Below, piece after piece: positions 1-12,900 of a stretch of 64,000 nucleotides of DNA (positions within the stretch are counted from its first letter, which is position 1; every line of letters starts with the position of its first letter). The stretch is from Paracyclopina nana (lineage: Eukaryota; Arthropoda; Copepoda; Cyclopoida; Cyclopettidae). Made by a program: the position numbers and the translations under genes. The stretch spans positions 7,378,001 through 7,442,000 of the forward strand of contig JAGUCH010000001.1 in NCBI GenBank assembly GCA_019096065.1, given 5' to 3'. Under the pieces are notes generated by a model that saw nothing but the letters and a program-made list of their open reading frames with translations, searched no databases and was not told the origin of the DNA.

Positions 1-3000
1 TGACAATGCAGCTGCCGTGCAATGAGAGCTGTGTTTACTGCACTCCAAAAAATACATTGCGGCCTAACTTTTTAGATTACCTTTCAGAAAATGAGCCCAT
101 ATGCTAAACCTTTCTCGTCTGACAGATTACGTGAAACTCTTTGCAAGTTCTCTATGCGACTGATGCTGATGCATTTTAAAAGCGTATCATGGCAAAGAAT
201 GTATTTAGAAGGAGAAAAAACTTTTCTGGCTCCAAAAGCTCAACTTTAAAAGCCTTTAGGGCGAACCTTAAGAGCAGTAGCAGGCTTTTCTCGTAATGCA
301 TCACGACAAGAAATTACCCAAGTTTCGCGGCGGTCGGTGGCCACATTTTCTGTCATAGACCATAAGGAACTTGACACCTAACTATGCTTTCAGCTACTAC
401 AATATTTTCACTCGTTTTCACACAAACCATGGAATAGCTGTACTCTACTTCAGGTGACTGCTGGTGGAGTAATGGTCTAACTTTGACTCTTCTCCAAAGC
501 ATGATCAACAAATCAAATTACTCTTGGGAGTGCAGTAAAATCAGTCGCAAAAGGCTGAATTACAACAGTGCAGTGGTCCGAAAGCTACAATTTAGACATT
601 TCCTGGCAGCAATAGCGACCCATTTTGCTGAAGCTCATAAATAATATGCGCAGAACAAAGTGGATGTGATAGCGCTATCATTCGCACGTGTTACAGAAGT
701 TATCTCATTACCTGGCACAGACTTAAAATATGAGCTTACCATTTGACGCCAAAAAGGTGATTAGCAGGAGCAGGCAACTGAAGATGGGCGAGGCAATATC
801 CATTTTAGTCATGGTGTATTTTCAAGGGGTCTTCATGGCTCTGTGTTTCCCTCAGTTTCTCCTGGCTGCTCCTTGTTTTTAGCCAGCTCTAGTACAACTG
901 CTGCGAGCAAACATTGCGTGTTTTGTGGTGGCCAATGCTAGCAGAAATTATGGCCCGAGTCATCTGCAAAAAGAAAATTACTCGAGCTGCAGAAGCTTTT
1001 ATGGGCTCTTGCATTTTATTTTTGGCGTGCGAGCCCGCAATTTCATCAAATATTCAGATAAGACCATGTCAAGGCTATCGTCATCAGTGGAAGAAAATGA
1101 TTGCAACAAAAGTAACGTAACAGCCCAGCGTTTGACGTCACTGTCCAACAGCAGATGGCATGGGTCACGAATCTTCTGTTAAAGTGTTATGTTGTAGCAG
1201 CTAGCATACTCTCAAATGAATCTAATTTACTGCCATCCGTATGAAAATGTAGCTAATGCAAAGTGTTCATCGTTACCAAAATCCGATATCTTGACTGAGT
1301 CCTTACAGAAAACGAAGGAAGAGCTATTTGCTTCCAGGTTGCTGCTTACCTTTGCACAAAGTTGAAAAAGTTTATGATAGAAGCTCCGCTCTCGAGCACA
1401 AAGTGTAAATCACTGGGTGGGTGACGTCGAAATGCACCAAAAGACGTCGAAGAAGAAGATTCTTGCGCGTTCTTGCGAGGAGACTCGAGCGAGATAAATG
1501 CATGGGTGAGAGCTGGCTTTCACGTTGTGTGCATTCCAATCCTTCACGCGTTCCTTTCATTCTGATATATCTACGGTAAATCAATGCTTACGTAACATAT
1601 CATATTGGCAAAATGTCTAATTGCTTCCACAAATGAACGCAAAAAACAAATACACCCCACTGTGCTCAGGTAACATGTTGAAAGAAAAGCTATAGAGCGT
1701 ACAAAAGATGAAGTTGCCTCAATTACTGTGTGTCAATAATCAGTAGCATTCTCTTGTCCACTCCATCTTATTACAAGTCATCGCGGGAACCTGTTTACTG
1801 CGCCAAAACAAGCAGCCTAATTTACGTGTCAAAACGAAGATAGCGCAATGTTCAACACGTAAGAAGAACACTACTACTTTCTAAAATTGCACTAGCTGAA
1901 TGTCATTAGTAAACGAGCTGCATTCTCAGCGTAATGAGAGAGCAGCTTTTCGTAAATTAAGACCCAAGGCTTTTAATCATTCTTTTAAAAAAGGTGAGCA
2001 CCCTTGCCTTGCCATCCTAGGCAGCCTTCATTAATCCTGCCTTCTTTCTCCGTGAAAGTTGCGTACAAAAGGCCCTGAAAGATATTTTTCGATGTACTTT
2101 TCGCGAAAACAATGTCATAATGGCTTTCGAAGGACGACAAAGGTACGGGAACAATTGGTGGGAACAAAAAGTAGGTCGCTTCTATCTCTGTTGGTAGTTG
2201 TCCTGTAACGAAACTCTATATTCTAATAATGTTTATACGCTTTGTCTTGCATTTGCCTAGATCTCTCTTTTGAAGCCAAGGCCAGAAAGTGTAGTTATAT
2301 ATGTAAATTGTGAAGAGAGCTTTTTCCTCGTATATGCTATGTGCGGCTAGGAAAGAGGTAAAAAGCAACAAATTCGCAACTAAATGTTTCAGTTACCATC
2401 TGTACATTTACTTTCTGTATTTACCAATCCTTAAAATCACTGGTATAATGTCAAACTTGTTTTTGATGACAGCTTTCCAATTTACTCCTAAAGGATATTG
2501 GCAGTTCCCTATACCGCTATAAAGTGTAATATCGCCGCGCAAACAAATGCCTCTTGCCTGAGCTTTTTTTCCAGCTCGAAGAAATGCGACACACAAGTGC
2601 CGTACAGCAAAAGCAGCTTTTCCTTATCGATACTACGAGATCTTTAGCCTTTTAGCTGTAGGGCATATACCCATTAAAGTAGATGAGTATCGGGCTAGTT
2701 CTAATTGTTCCAATTATGGGAAGGAGCGCGTTGCTCATTACTGCCCCTTACTTGTCATGCATTAGTTCAAGAGCGAAAACAAGAATTTTGTTGAGATACA
2801 TATTCATGTTTGTTTTGCTTCTGCTATAGAGAATGCAGGGTATCATCGATTCAGTGTCGCCCACTTAACGTTGGTGTAAGAAAACTAGTGGGAAGACTCA
2901 CTTGCTCATATCTTTATCCGAGCCTCCTGATTTTGTATGGAGATCGAAAATCATTCTTTTGAGTGCTGCTGCACTGTATTCACTTGTTTCTTCAAATGAA

Positions 3001-3951
3001 GTATAGGGGGCGCTGGGGCTGCATCACTTAAAGTAGCGTTGTCATTAGTGCCCCCTATTGCTTCTTGATGAAAATAATGCAATTTCAAATGCTTAGCTCT
3101 TGGCTTAGCTATGAAAATTGTAATCACAATCAGAGGCCATCTTTAATTTAACTTTGGTTGTGAAATCGCCATTTCACTATATGCGAATGGCATGAATTTT
3201 AAAGTAGGGGAGAGGCCTTTATGTGGGGCTTTTGTAGCTCATAGCGACTCATGAAGTCTAAGCTACTGTTTTTTACTTATTCATGGCAAATCCATAGCAA
3301 CAATTTCTAAGACTTTGGCCTGTGTTACCAAATAGTAACCAAATACCCAACTCAGCTCAGAAACTAATAAGGCTGGTTTTTAAGGACCTTTTTTGAGCTT
3401 TACAATAACTGTTCAACAAATTGCATATTTGACCTCCTACTCATTTAGGTAAGCCAAGTTACAAAAGCAGTTAGACATATGCAATGCAAAAATGTACTAA
3501 TATTTCTTTTTCACAGGGATAATGGAACACTGCATCGTAGTATGACCAGTCCCTAAGCGAAAGAGAACATTGAATATATGTTGTGCTTGTAGCTAATGTG
3601 TTCTTAGGCATAGCTAACATTGGTGCGTCTCAAGGGTAAATAACCTGCTCAAACCATTGCTGGATGGTTACTCCTCGCATTGTGTCGGGATAGAGGCTTG
3701 TTGTTGCTTAAAGAACTTTTTTTGTTTAGTGCTTCCTTTTATTTCAACGAAAGATAAATTTCGGAGAAAAGTTCACTCCGAAGACACTAGCCTTTTGCGG
3801 GCCAACTTGAAAAAAACACCAAATCTCTATGGTAATTTTATCATTTTAAAAACCTCCAGGTTCAGAGCCTCAATTTTGTCAAAAGTAAGCCTAGGATAAA
3901 CTGAACAATAAACCTGCTGAAGTTGAACCAAGAGTGATGCGAATTTGCACA
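1..3951. other. Intergenic DNA, no gene recognised
   Basis: This AT-rich stretch precedes the Ly6-type gene. The open frames in it are shorter than 90 codons, show no domain and have no convincing splice context. I see no tRNA-like, satellite or mobile-element termini here. It may hold the promoter and 5' untranslated region of the gene that starts at 3952, but no TATA box is evident close to that start. Confidence 0.5.
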
Positions 3952-6900
3952 ATGCAGGAGGAGAGCTTGAAAAGAATATTCTTCCTTGCAGGTACTGCTA
4001 GATCAATTTCATTAGCTAGCAGCTAATATGCTGAAAGCTTTCTTCGCTTATAATGTAAGAACGTTTTCCACTTTTTTTCTGCAGGAATATTTCAGGCTAT
4101 AGTGTTTCACCAAGGAGCTCTATGCTTGGATTGTTATGCTTGTGGGCTTGCAATGGTTGATCCCTCTGTGGAAAAGTTTCAATACAGTTTGGATCCAGAT
4201 GATAAAGAGGCCAAAATGTACAACGAAACTTGCAGCCTTTTCGATACATTTCTAGTGGAGTTTCCAACTAGTATGAGCAAGTGGGTGAGGCCTTGCCCGC
4301 AAAACGTCATCAGTTGCTTTTGGGCCAAAGGCACTTACAATGGAGAAAGTGAGTAAAACTTGGAAGCCTAATAGATGGCAATTTTACTCTCTCAGTTCGT
4401 TAAGCTGAATAATCAGCAAATTCTCTGCAGGCAAAATTGAAGCGCCAAATGAGACATTTAGTTGATTCAGCTGATATAGATGTACGATTTCGAACCACTT
4501 TAAAAATTGTTCAGGAGCTTACGAATTCTCACTAGCTATTATGTAACATGATGCCGTTTTACGAAATCACCTGTCGAGCAATAATTAATGAGGTCGTAAT
4601 TAGGACCTTACTTGCACTACTAGAAATTGGAAAGGCATGTGGGCCCACAATGCTTTCATTCAAAATTGAGCCAAATGGACCAACTTTCTATAGTAGTGAA
4701 AAAAAGGTGACTCACCAATACTAAGTTGATGGAAAGCTTCCTTAATACGCGAGTATAGCCCAAGTCCTGGATATGAACTTGGAAACGTAGCGTTGAAATA
4801 AACGTCTAAACGATGTGAAAAACCTTGATGAACTGAACTATATTTTGCGGCAAAATTACAACAGCTGACACTGAGAACATTCGACAGTTGAAGCGACTAG
4901 GCGGCGAGGTTGCGTGAAGGTGGGGAAAACTTAGCGATCTTTTCTTCATTCCCCGCATTCGAGACATGCTCGAATCCTTCAGTCGAGAAGATGGAAGTTT
5001 GGTTTATCACCATCCTTGACGTCCTCGCTCATATGTTCGTCGGGGTCTTGGGACAAAAGGTCGGCCTCTTCAGCTGCGGCTTGATTGATTGCAGCGAAAG
5101 TGTCATTGGCCGGGTCTTCGGGAGCGTCCTCGGCGTCCGGCTCGGGCTTGGGCGCGAACAGCAGGCTCACATCGGGTAGCGGCAGCAGTTGCGCCTTCAA
5201 CAGGTTGATGCCAGCTTGCTTGGCGGGGTTGAGAACCACTGGAGGGGGCGGCGGCGGAGTTGGAGGACGAGAGATCAACGGGGGTCTGGACGGCACAATG
5301 GACCCAGACTCATTGGAGGTCACAGAGGTCGCTGGCGTAGTAGTACCAGAAGTCATGGAGGCTTCATCGGTGAAGTCAGCCAGTGATGACGATGACGAAG
5401 TCGACTCAGTAAGGTCGACCATTACCGGGGTGTGTGACGTGGGGCCGAAGCCTGGCTTGTTGCGCAGGTAACCGACGTAATCAGCCTCGCCCTTTCTCAA
5501 CTCGTACAATTGGTGGTTCTCCATTCGATGCGGCTCAAGACTAAAAAAGTCACCGGGTTGAATGTCCGGGTGCTGTTGCATGATGCGCCCAAGCGCTGAC
5601 ACGGGTAGCAAAATGACCTTGTCCTCAGTGTGCGTTGATGACATGCCGACGGGGTCAGTCCTCGGGTCTCGAAAAGTGAACGATAGGGCGTGGTTGCGAG
5701 GCAAGTGCTCTGCTCCTTTCGCTCGTGCTGGGGCCAGTGCCGTAGATGAAGACCTAGACCTGGGGACTCCGGATTTTTCATCAATCATACGTTCTATAGC
5801 TTGGCGCTCGCGTCTCATGCTTTCTAGACATGCCAGAGCCGTCTCTCGATCAGCTTCTGACTGCCTAGACTGCTTAACATTAAAAGGGTCGCCTGTGATT
5901 CCGAGTGCCTTTGCCTCGTCCAGGTACGACTTCAGGATGTCTGGGTGTACTGCAAGTGCTTCCCTAAACTTCCCTTTGGCTAAAAACAATAACCTAGCTT
6001 CGTCAGACTTAACCCAAGGCCTGCGCTGCTTCAAGAGCTCGAGTGACAGGTGCGAGAAGTGCCCCGCCATTTCCGGATTCGCAAGGAGTCGATTTTTGGG
6101 GTTGAAGAGGGCTGTGCCTGCTTCCATTCCTCCGTTCTTCAAGTCTCGATAGTATAGGGGCGTCTTGTTGAACGGGTAGCGGACGTGCCTTTGGTCTTTG
6201 TGACCTGGCTTGGGGTGATGAAAGCGGTGGGCCATGGCGGACTCTGTAGTCTTTACTACTTGACGGGTGTGAGATGTTTGATGTTAGCAGTCATTCGGAC
6301 GCGTCTTTTATACCGTAAAAGGTTGAGAAGCGTCCTTTTTAGAGGTGAGAAACGAGCATTCTGGATATAACGGCGTCCCTCGCCATCTTGCCGCCACTTT
6401 TGGGTCCGAAGAATCTGACATATTGGACTGACGTGTGGTTTTTGTTTACTGTTGTTTGCTGCGCGATTCGCCGTTCGGGTTTTTTCCCCGCCTCGCGAAG
6501 AATTCACGAGTGACGTCATCAGTAATCGGCGGAATCTGGACTCGCTAACAACTTTCGAGTTTGTTTACATTTTCGCGAGACTCGGTTTAAAGTGTTGATT
6601 CGAGCCACGAGGCCGCGTTTTTGTAAGCTTTTTATTGTAGAATATTTAATGGGATGATTTGACGTATTGAATACGTCTCCTTTCGTGCCGGTTTTATTTT
6701 GTGGTCAGGCATGTTTGACTGGTTTTTTGGAATGAGCATCACGCATTTTCTCACGTGGCCATCGGCGTCTCTAAGGACTTCATGAATCCGTCCCCAGTGC
6801 CAGTCCGCTCTGGGAGTTTTGTCATTGGACTCCATTAAAATGCAGACTTCCCCGCATTTTGGGTCCTCTCGGAATGACTGCCATTTTGGGTAAGCCCTCA

Positions 6901-9900
6901 ATTCACTTATGATACTCGATGTCCAATTTTTCCAGAAGTCGTCGATCACCTCTCGTATGTTGAGGTACAAGTTTGCGAATTTGGACTCGTTCAATGGTTT
7001 GAGCTGACTTGAGTCAAAGTTTATTCCTGCCTTCAGCAAGTCATTGACGCAGAGGATTCCTTCGATTTGGTCACTTTGAATATATTCAATTGGCCGTGAG
7101 TTTATGAGGTCAGTTATCATTACCAATGATGTCATGATCCCGTCCAGGCTGAATTCTGTGGCTTTTAAGTCTGGTAACCTTTTCTTTGCTAGGTGGACCA
7201 TTTTTTCTGCCAGACCGTTGTTTTGTGGGCTGTAAACTGGCGAGTACTCCCACCGTTCTATGCACATCGCTTGCTGGATCTCATCCTTGCTTGGGACTAG
7301 CAGCTTTTCCGCTGCGCAGAACTGTGACGCATTGTCTGATCGAACTAGTCTCGGTGTTCTATATTTGCTGCTAAACCTCTGTAGCGCCGTGATCACATGT
7401 TCCGTGGCCATGCTTTCTGTCAATTCCAGATGGATTGCATGTGTTTGTTGGCAAACTATGATCAGCATGTAATATTTGTGAATTGGGCGTCCAATCCGCA
7501 CTCTGATGGGTCCCGCGAAGTCAATGGACACCGTCTCGAATACACTCATGGATTCCAACCCCCTGTCTGGCAGAGGCGCCATGTGTTGGCTCAGGTAAGG
7601 TCTGCCTTTTGTTAGGTTACATTGTAAGCAGCTTTTGACAATCTTTTTTGTTATTTCCCGTAGCCCCTTGATTTGGAAGAACCTGAGGCACTCATTCATG
7701 GTGTCCCTTACCGAAGCGTGATTGACTTCGTGGGTGTCCTTGACGATGAGGTATGCCAGATGGTGCTTTCGTGGTATTATAATGGGGCGTTTCTGGTATG
7801 TGGAGATGGCTTGCATCCCTTCCAGCCTCGATTCCCCGCGTATGATGCCGTTGGCATCCACTTGAGCGTTAAACTTTTTAAATTCTTCCTTCAGGTGAGA
7901 ATCGCTAGTGGAAAAGAATTCTGCTTGCGCATCTTTTATTAAGTAAATAAGAGCATGCTGCCTGTCTTTGATTGTCGATCGGGACTTTTGCTTTAGCTGA
8001 AAGTCCGGCAGAATTGCTGCTCCCTTTACACCGTGTTTTTCAATGACCTTGTTGCCTAGCTTGTTCCTAGCTTCCATCAATCTATTTGTGATGCGTAGTA
8101 GGCGCCTAAGATCACTGTACCGTTTTCTTAGATAATCGTCAGTGAACAGAGGTTTCGCATTTATTGTTTTTATGAATTCCAGCGCATCCGGGCGATCCGG
8201 ATGCCAATCTGCATTCAATTTGAACAGAATTCTCAGCTTGTCAAATGACATCGAAGGAGTAAAGTTTTTTAATTTCAGGTGGCTGAACAAGCAGATCTTT
8301 GCAATGGACGTTCTTATTTCCTCGGCGTCCTCATCCGGCATCTCCTCAAATTCATCGCCCGCGTCTATTGCGTAGCTCGGGTTTTCTAGATCTGGGCCCT
8401 TGAACCATAGGTGAGACTCGGCCACAAATTCATCGAAAGAGAGTCCTCTGGTGCCTTTGTCGGCTGGATTCTTGTCTGTGGCCACATAGTGCCACTCATT
8501 GGCCCCAGTGGCCTCACGGACTACTGATACTCTGGTGGCTACGAACGGTACCAACCGGCGTTGCGTCCTTTTTATCCACCATAAGGCGCACTTGGAATCG
8601 AGGTAATAATGTATGTCACTAGGTTCAATGTTATGATCCACCTCTTTCAGGTTCTCGTTTGTGAGAGGCACTATTTGGGCCGCGCAGACCGCTCCCATTA
8701 GTTCAGCTTGGGGAATTGTTCTTCCTGACGCCGATATCAACCTCTTTTTTGCTACCATTAGGTGAGCGCGAATTTTTGTTTCACCCATGTCCTCGTAGAT
8801 CGACCTTATGTAGACCGCTACGCAGTATGCTTTTTTAGATGCGTCGCAGAAGGCATGAATTTCCCTCTTTTTGAAGTTAAGAGACAAGATATATCGTGGG
8901 AGTAGTATTTCATTTATTCTACAGCCCTCGTTAACAAACTGCTTGAATGCTAGAAGTATCGGCCTGATTCTATCATCCGTCCCTTCGTAGTCTGCAAGTT
9001 TGTCGTCCCAGCCAAGCTTGAGTGTGTCATTTAGCCCCCATACTTCTTGAGCTATTAAGCGGCCCTTTAGTGTAAATGGGGCTAGTAGATCGTGTGGGTC
9101 ATAAATTTGAGCCACCACCGATACTATTTGCCTTCTCGTGACTGTGCGTAAGCCCTCATCTGTCATTCCCTGCTTTAAAGGGTTGAACGTGATCATGTCT
9201 GTGCTAGAGTGCCATTTAATGCCCAATGCTTTGACATCCGGACTGTTAGAATTCAGCTCGAACGACGGGTGCCAGTCCTCATTGCCAATTTTTGACATGA
9301 AAGTTTTGTCTGAGCTCACCCACTTCTTGAATACCATTTTCGACTTTGCGTGCACATTTTTGACGTCATGATACACTGCAAGAGCTTCATCGGTGGTGTT
9401 GCCGCTGAAAATGATGTCATCCATGTAGAGGCAGGAGTTGAAAACATACTCCGTTATTGGATGGAGTTTGCCTTCTCTAGCTATTTCTCTCATCGTATAT
9501 AGGGCTGCGTAAGGTGATGCCACGTTCCCGAACACCCAGGAGTCAAACTGATAAGCCTGACCTCTGTGGATTAGTCTGTGGTACTTTCTGTCCTCAGGAG
9601 CTAAGTGTACATTTAGGAACATTTTCACTGCGTCAGCTATGTAGGCCATTGGTCTCATTCTGAACCTAAGCCAGATTGCCCAAATATCTCCCTGCAGTTT
9701 TTGCCCTGTTAGGACTTGCGAGTTGAGGGACACCTTTCTGCTGCCAAATGGCCTTGCTGCATCCATGCAGACTCTGACTTTTGTGGAAGCCCGTTCTAGT
9801 TTTACCACCATAACTCTCGGTATGTAAAACCCCACTAGCTTGTCCTCGTCGTCTCTGAGCAGTCTTAGTGCTCCATGAGCTACCATCTCTTCAATTGCTT

Positions 9901-12900
9901 CGTCCACTTGTTGCATAAGTTCAGGACCTAGTTTGTGTTCCTGTTTCATTTCAAATGTCATGACTTGCCAGTAATTGTTGGGCAGGTCCGGCGGGTTCGG
10001 GTAGTTCTTCCATGGCACATTCATTTCCTTGTGCCCCTTTTCGTTTGTATGTATTGTAGAACTGATGATGTCTCTGGCTCTCAACTCATCTGCAGTAAGC
10101 AGTTCTATTGGGTTTGCCAATGTGAGGCCTTGTGTATCATCATCAAAAATCTTTTTCATGATATATTTTAGTTCCGGGCATTCGGATTCCATTACTTGAT
10201 GTGTCAGTAGCGTCACAGGTTTCTTGCATTCTGCGCTTGTGTACGTCAGCGTATTACCGAAAATCGTCCTCCTTACTAGAGGGGATCCTACTTTGCCGTC
10301 TGATGTATCTCCAAAACTTTTGTGCAAGCCGGGGTAATTGATCCCCAGAAGTATTTCAACCGGTCCCTTCACTAGTTGTGGGAATTGTATTGGTTTTAAG
10401 AAATCAAATTTTTGCTTGAGCTTTTCGTAATTAGGAATCCGGATCAGCTTGTTAATTGCGTCTGAAGTGTAGGCGCTGACCATGAATTTTTCACTGTCCT
10501 CTCCCTCTGTGCTTCTAATCGTGATATTACACTTATGGCTCAGGAATTCTTGTTCCTGATTATTTATCGATGAGACCGAATATGAAACTTTCTGGCCTTG
10601 TAGGTTCAATGCCTTATGCAGTGAGGAGCTGATGAAGGTATTGCTTGACGCTTCGTCCAGCACCATATTGGTCTTTACTTGTTTGTCTCCATTGGAGATA
10701 TAAACTGGTACTACTCGGAAGCATCTTGAGTCCGACTTTTTCGGCTCTTCTACTTTTCTTTTTATATCTATCATTTGTAAGGCTACTTCGTCGGGCATCC
10801 TTGTTACGTCTGTGTTTGGGATGCCCTCGCCACCTCTAAAAAAGACTGCTGTTGCTCCAGCATTGTCGCGAGTGTGGTTTCCATAGACTTTAACTTGTCA
10901 GCTACAGCTTTGTCAGTCTTCTCCTTGTCTCTCTTTTCGAAGTATGCGTGAAGTAGTGAGTGGTGGGGATGTTGGCATCTTTTGCATTTCGCTGCTTTGC
11001 AGCTCAGGCGTCTGTGCTTGGAGTCAATGCATCGCATGCACAGTTTCTTTTGAATGCACAGATCAAACTTTTCTCTTGCTGCCATTCTAATGAATTGCTT
11101 GCACTCAGGGGTTTTGTGGGCTGCGTTGCCGCATGCTTGGCACTCAGTCACGTCCTGATTTCGAACTGCCGTTGACAGGCATGGGCCCATTGATTCTTCC
11201 TCATAATCCGAGGAAAAGTCTGACGCGGATGATTCTCCGGAAGCAGCCTCCGTTAGCAGCGTGACAGCTTTGGTTTTGGAGCTCGCCTCCTTTTTAGGTA
11301 GGTCTTTTACTCTGGATTCGAATGAAGACAGCCTGATCACTGACAGCTTCCAATCAATGAACTCTATCAGGCTTGCCACCGAGTTATCTAGTCTAGCGAG
11401 CTGAATATACTCCTCGTATTTGTGTTTTGTGCCGTCTTTCCATTGTAGGATCCACAGAATCGACGCGATGCCCAAATCTGGCTTGCATTTCTTCCGTTTG
11501 CCTTCCTCTTGGAAGTACCTCTGTATCTCTAAAATGATGGCCTTGTAGTCCAATAGAGAATCCCTTTTGTTATGATCGAGCGGGGCCATTTTTCCTAGCT
11601 TAGCAAGCAGAAAACCCTCTTTGCCCTTCTGGTCCGCGTACAAGCTGTCTAGTTTCTCTAGCGCATTTGCCAAGTTCAAGAGATTCCATGGCTTAAAGTT
11701 TTTAATTTCTATTTCAGGTTCTCCTTCGAGGCTGTCCCTGAGGAACATGAGCTTATTCGCCGGTGACATGCCCGTATTTTTGATGACTCTTATGAAGAAC
11801 CTTTCCCTGAAGTCCGGGTACTCGCCGATGTCGCCCGTGAACTTCATGCGTGGGATGTCGCTGTCCTTTGGCAACTTGTCCTTCTTTGGCTCATATATTT
11901 GGCTGAGTTGAAATGAATGCAAGTAGAGGTCTGACCAATCGTCGATCTCTTCCTTCTTAGGCTTAGTAGCTTTTTTATTCAACTCTGTATTTAATGTAAT
12001 AAATTCTTCTTCTTCCGGTTCCAGACAGTCTGGTGAACGAGGCCTTGGCCTTTGGTGTCCGTTCCTGCCTCTGCCCCTGCCCCTTCCTCGGGTTTGATGG
12101 GAGCGGATTGAAACGTTTTGTTCCCATTCTATGGGGCTGTAATCCTCTTCATCAGCACTGTAAGCCCCATTTTGTGTATTTGGGGCTGCTGTTCTTCTTC
12201 CGGAATTGGCCTCTTCGGTTCTGGGATCTGAGGAGGTCTTTCCTTTTTCGCATTTTGTGTGAGGCTGTCAATGTCTTTCAATATTTTCTCTGCCTCCCTA
12301 TAGTCTTGCTCAGCTTCTTTTAGCGATTGGTCCACCTCTTTGGCGATGAACTCAATTCTGTCTCTGTCTTCCTTGGCTAGCTTTGTTTTAGCTGTTTTTG
12401 GCCTGGCGCCGGTGTGTTTTGCCAGCTCTTTGTCGAGATCTTTGTCCCTTTTGGACAGTCCCAGCGCGGCATCTCTTTCTCTGTTTCTTTCGTCCAGCAG
12501 CTTTTGCAGGTGTGCGTGCTCGGCCTCTTCGTATTCTTTGAAGCTGGCTGGGGGTAATAGCGCTATGAACTCTTTTGTCATTGCTTCCACCTGTGCCGTG
12601 AGTTTTGTGATTTCCGTGAGCCCTTTTCTTTTCTTGGGCTGATCGGCCTCGTGCAATAGACCTCTGCATTCCTCTGCTCTTGCGAGGATGGTTTTCTTTT
12701 CGAATCCTAGCAGGGCTTTGACTTTTGCGCAGTCCAGTTTGTCTATGCCTTGCATTCCATATTCATGGATCGAAAGTTTCAAGCTCTGGTATTGGAACCT
12801 GAGTACGTCCAGCTTGATGTCTATGTCCTTGTCTATGTTAGCGGACCATTCCAGTGTTGGTGGTTTGACGGGTGATTTTCCGCCATCTGAAAGTTCTTTT

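Noticed and set aside
914-1182. Two overlapping frames of 68 and 85 codons
   Set aside because: They overlap on the same strand in different registers and resemble no protein family.
4979-6235. An env gene in the BEL element
   Set aside because: It occupies the env position but has no signal peptide, sequon-rich ectodomain or membrane anchor.
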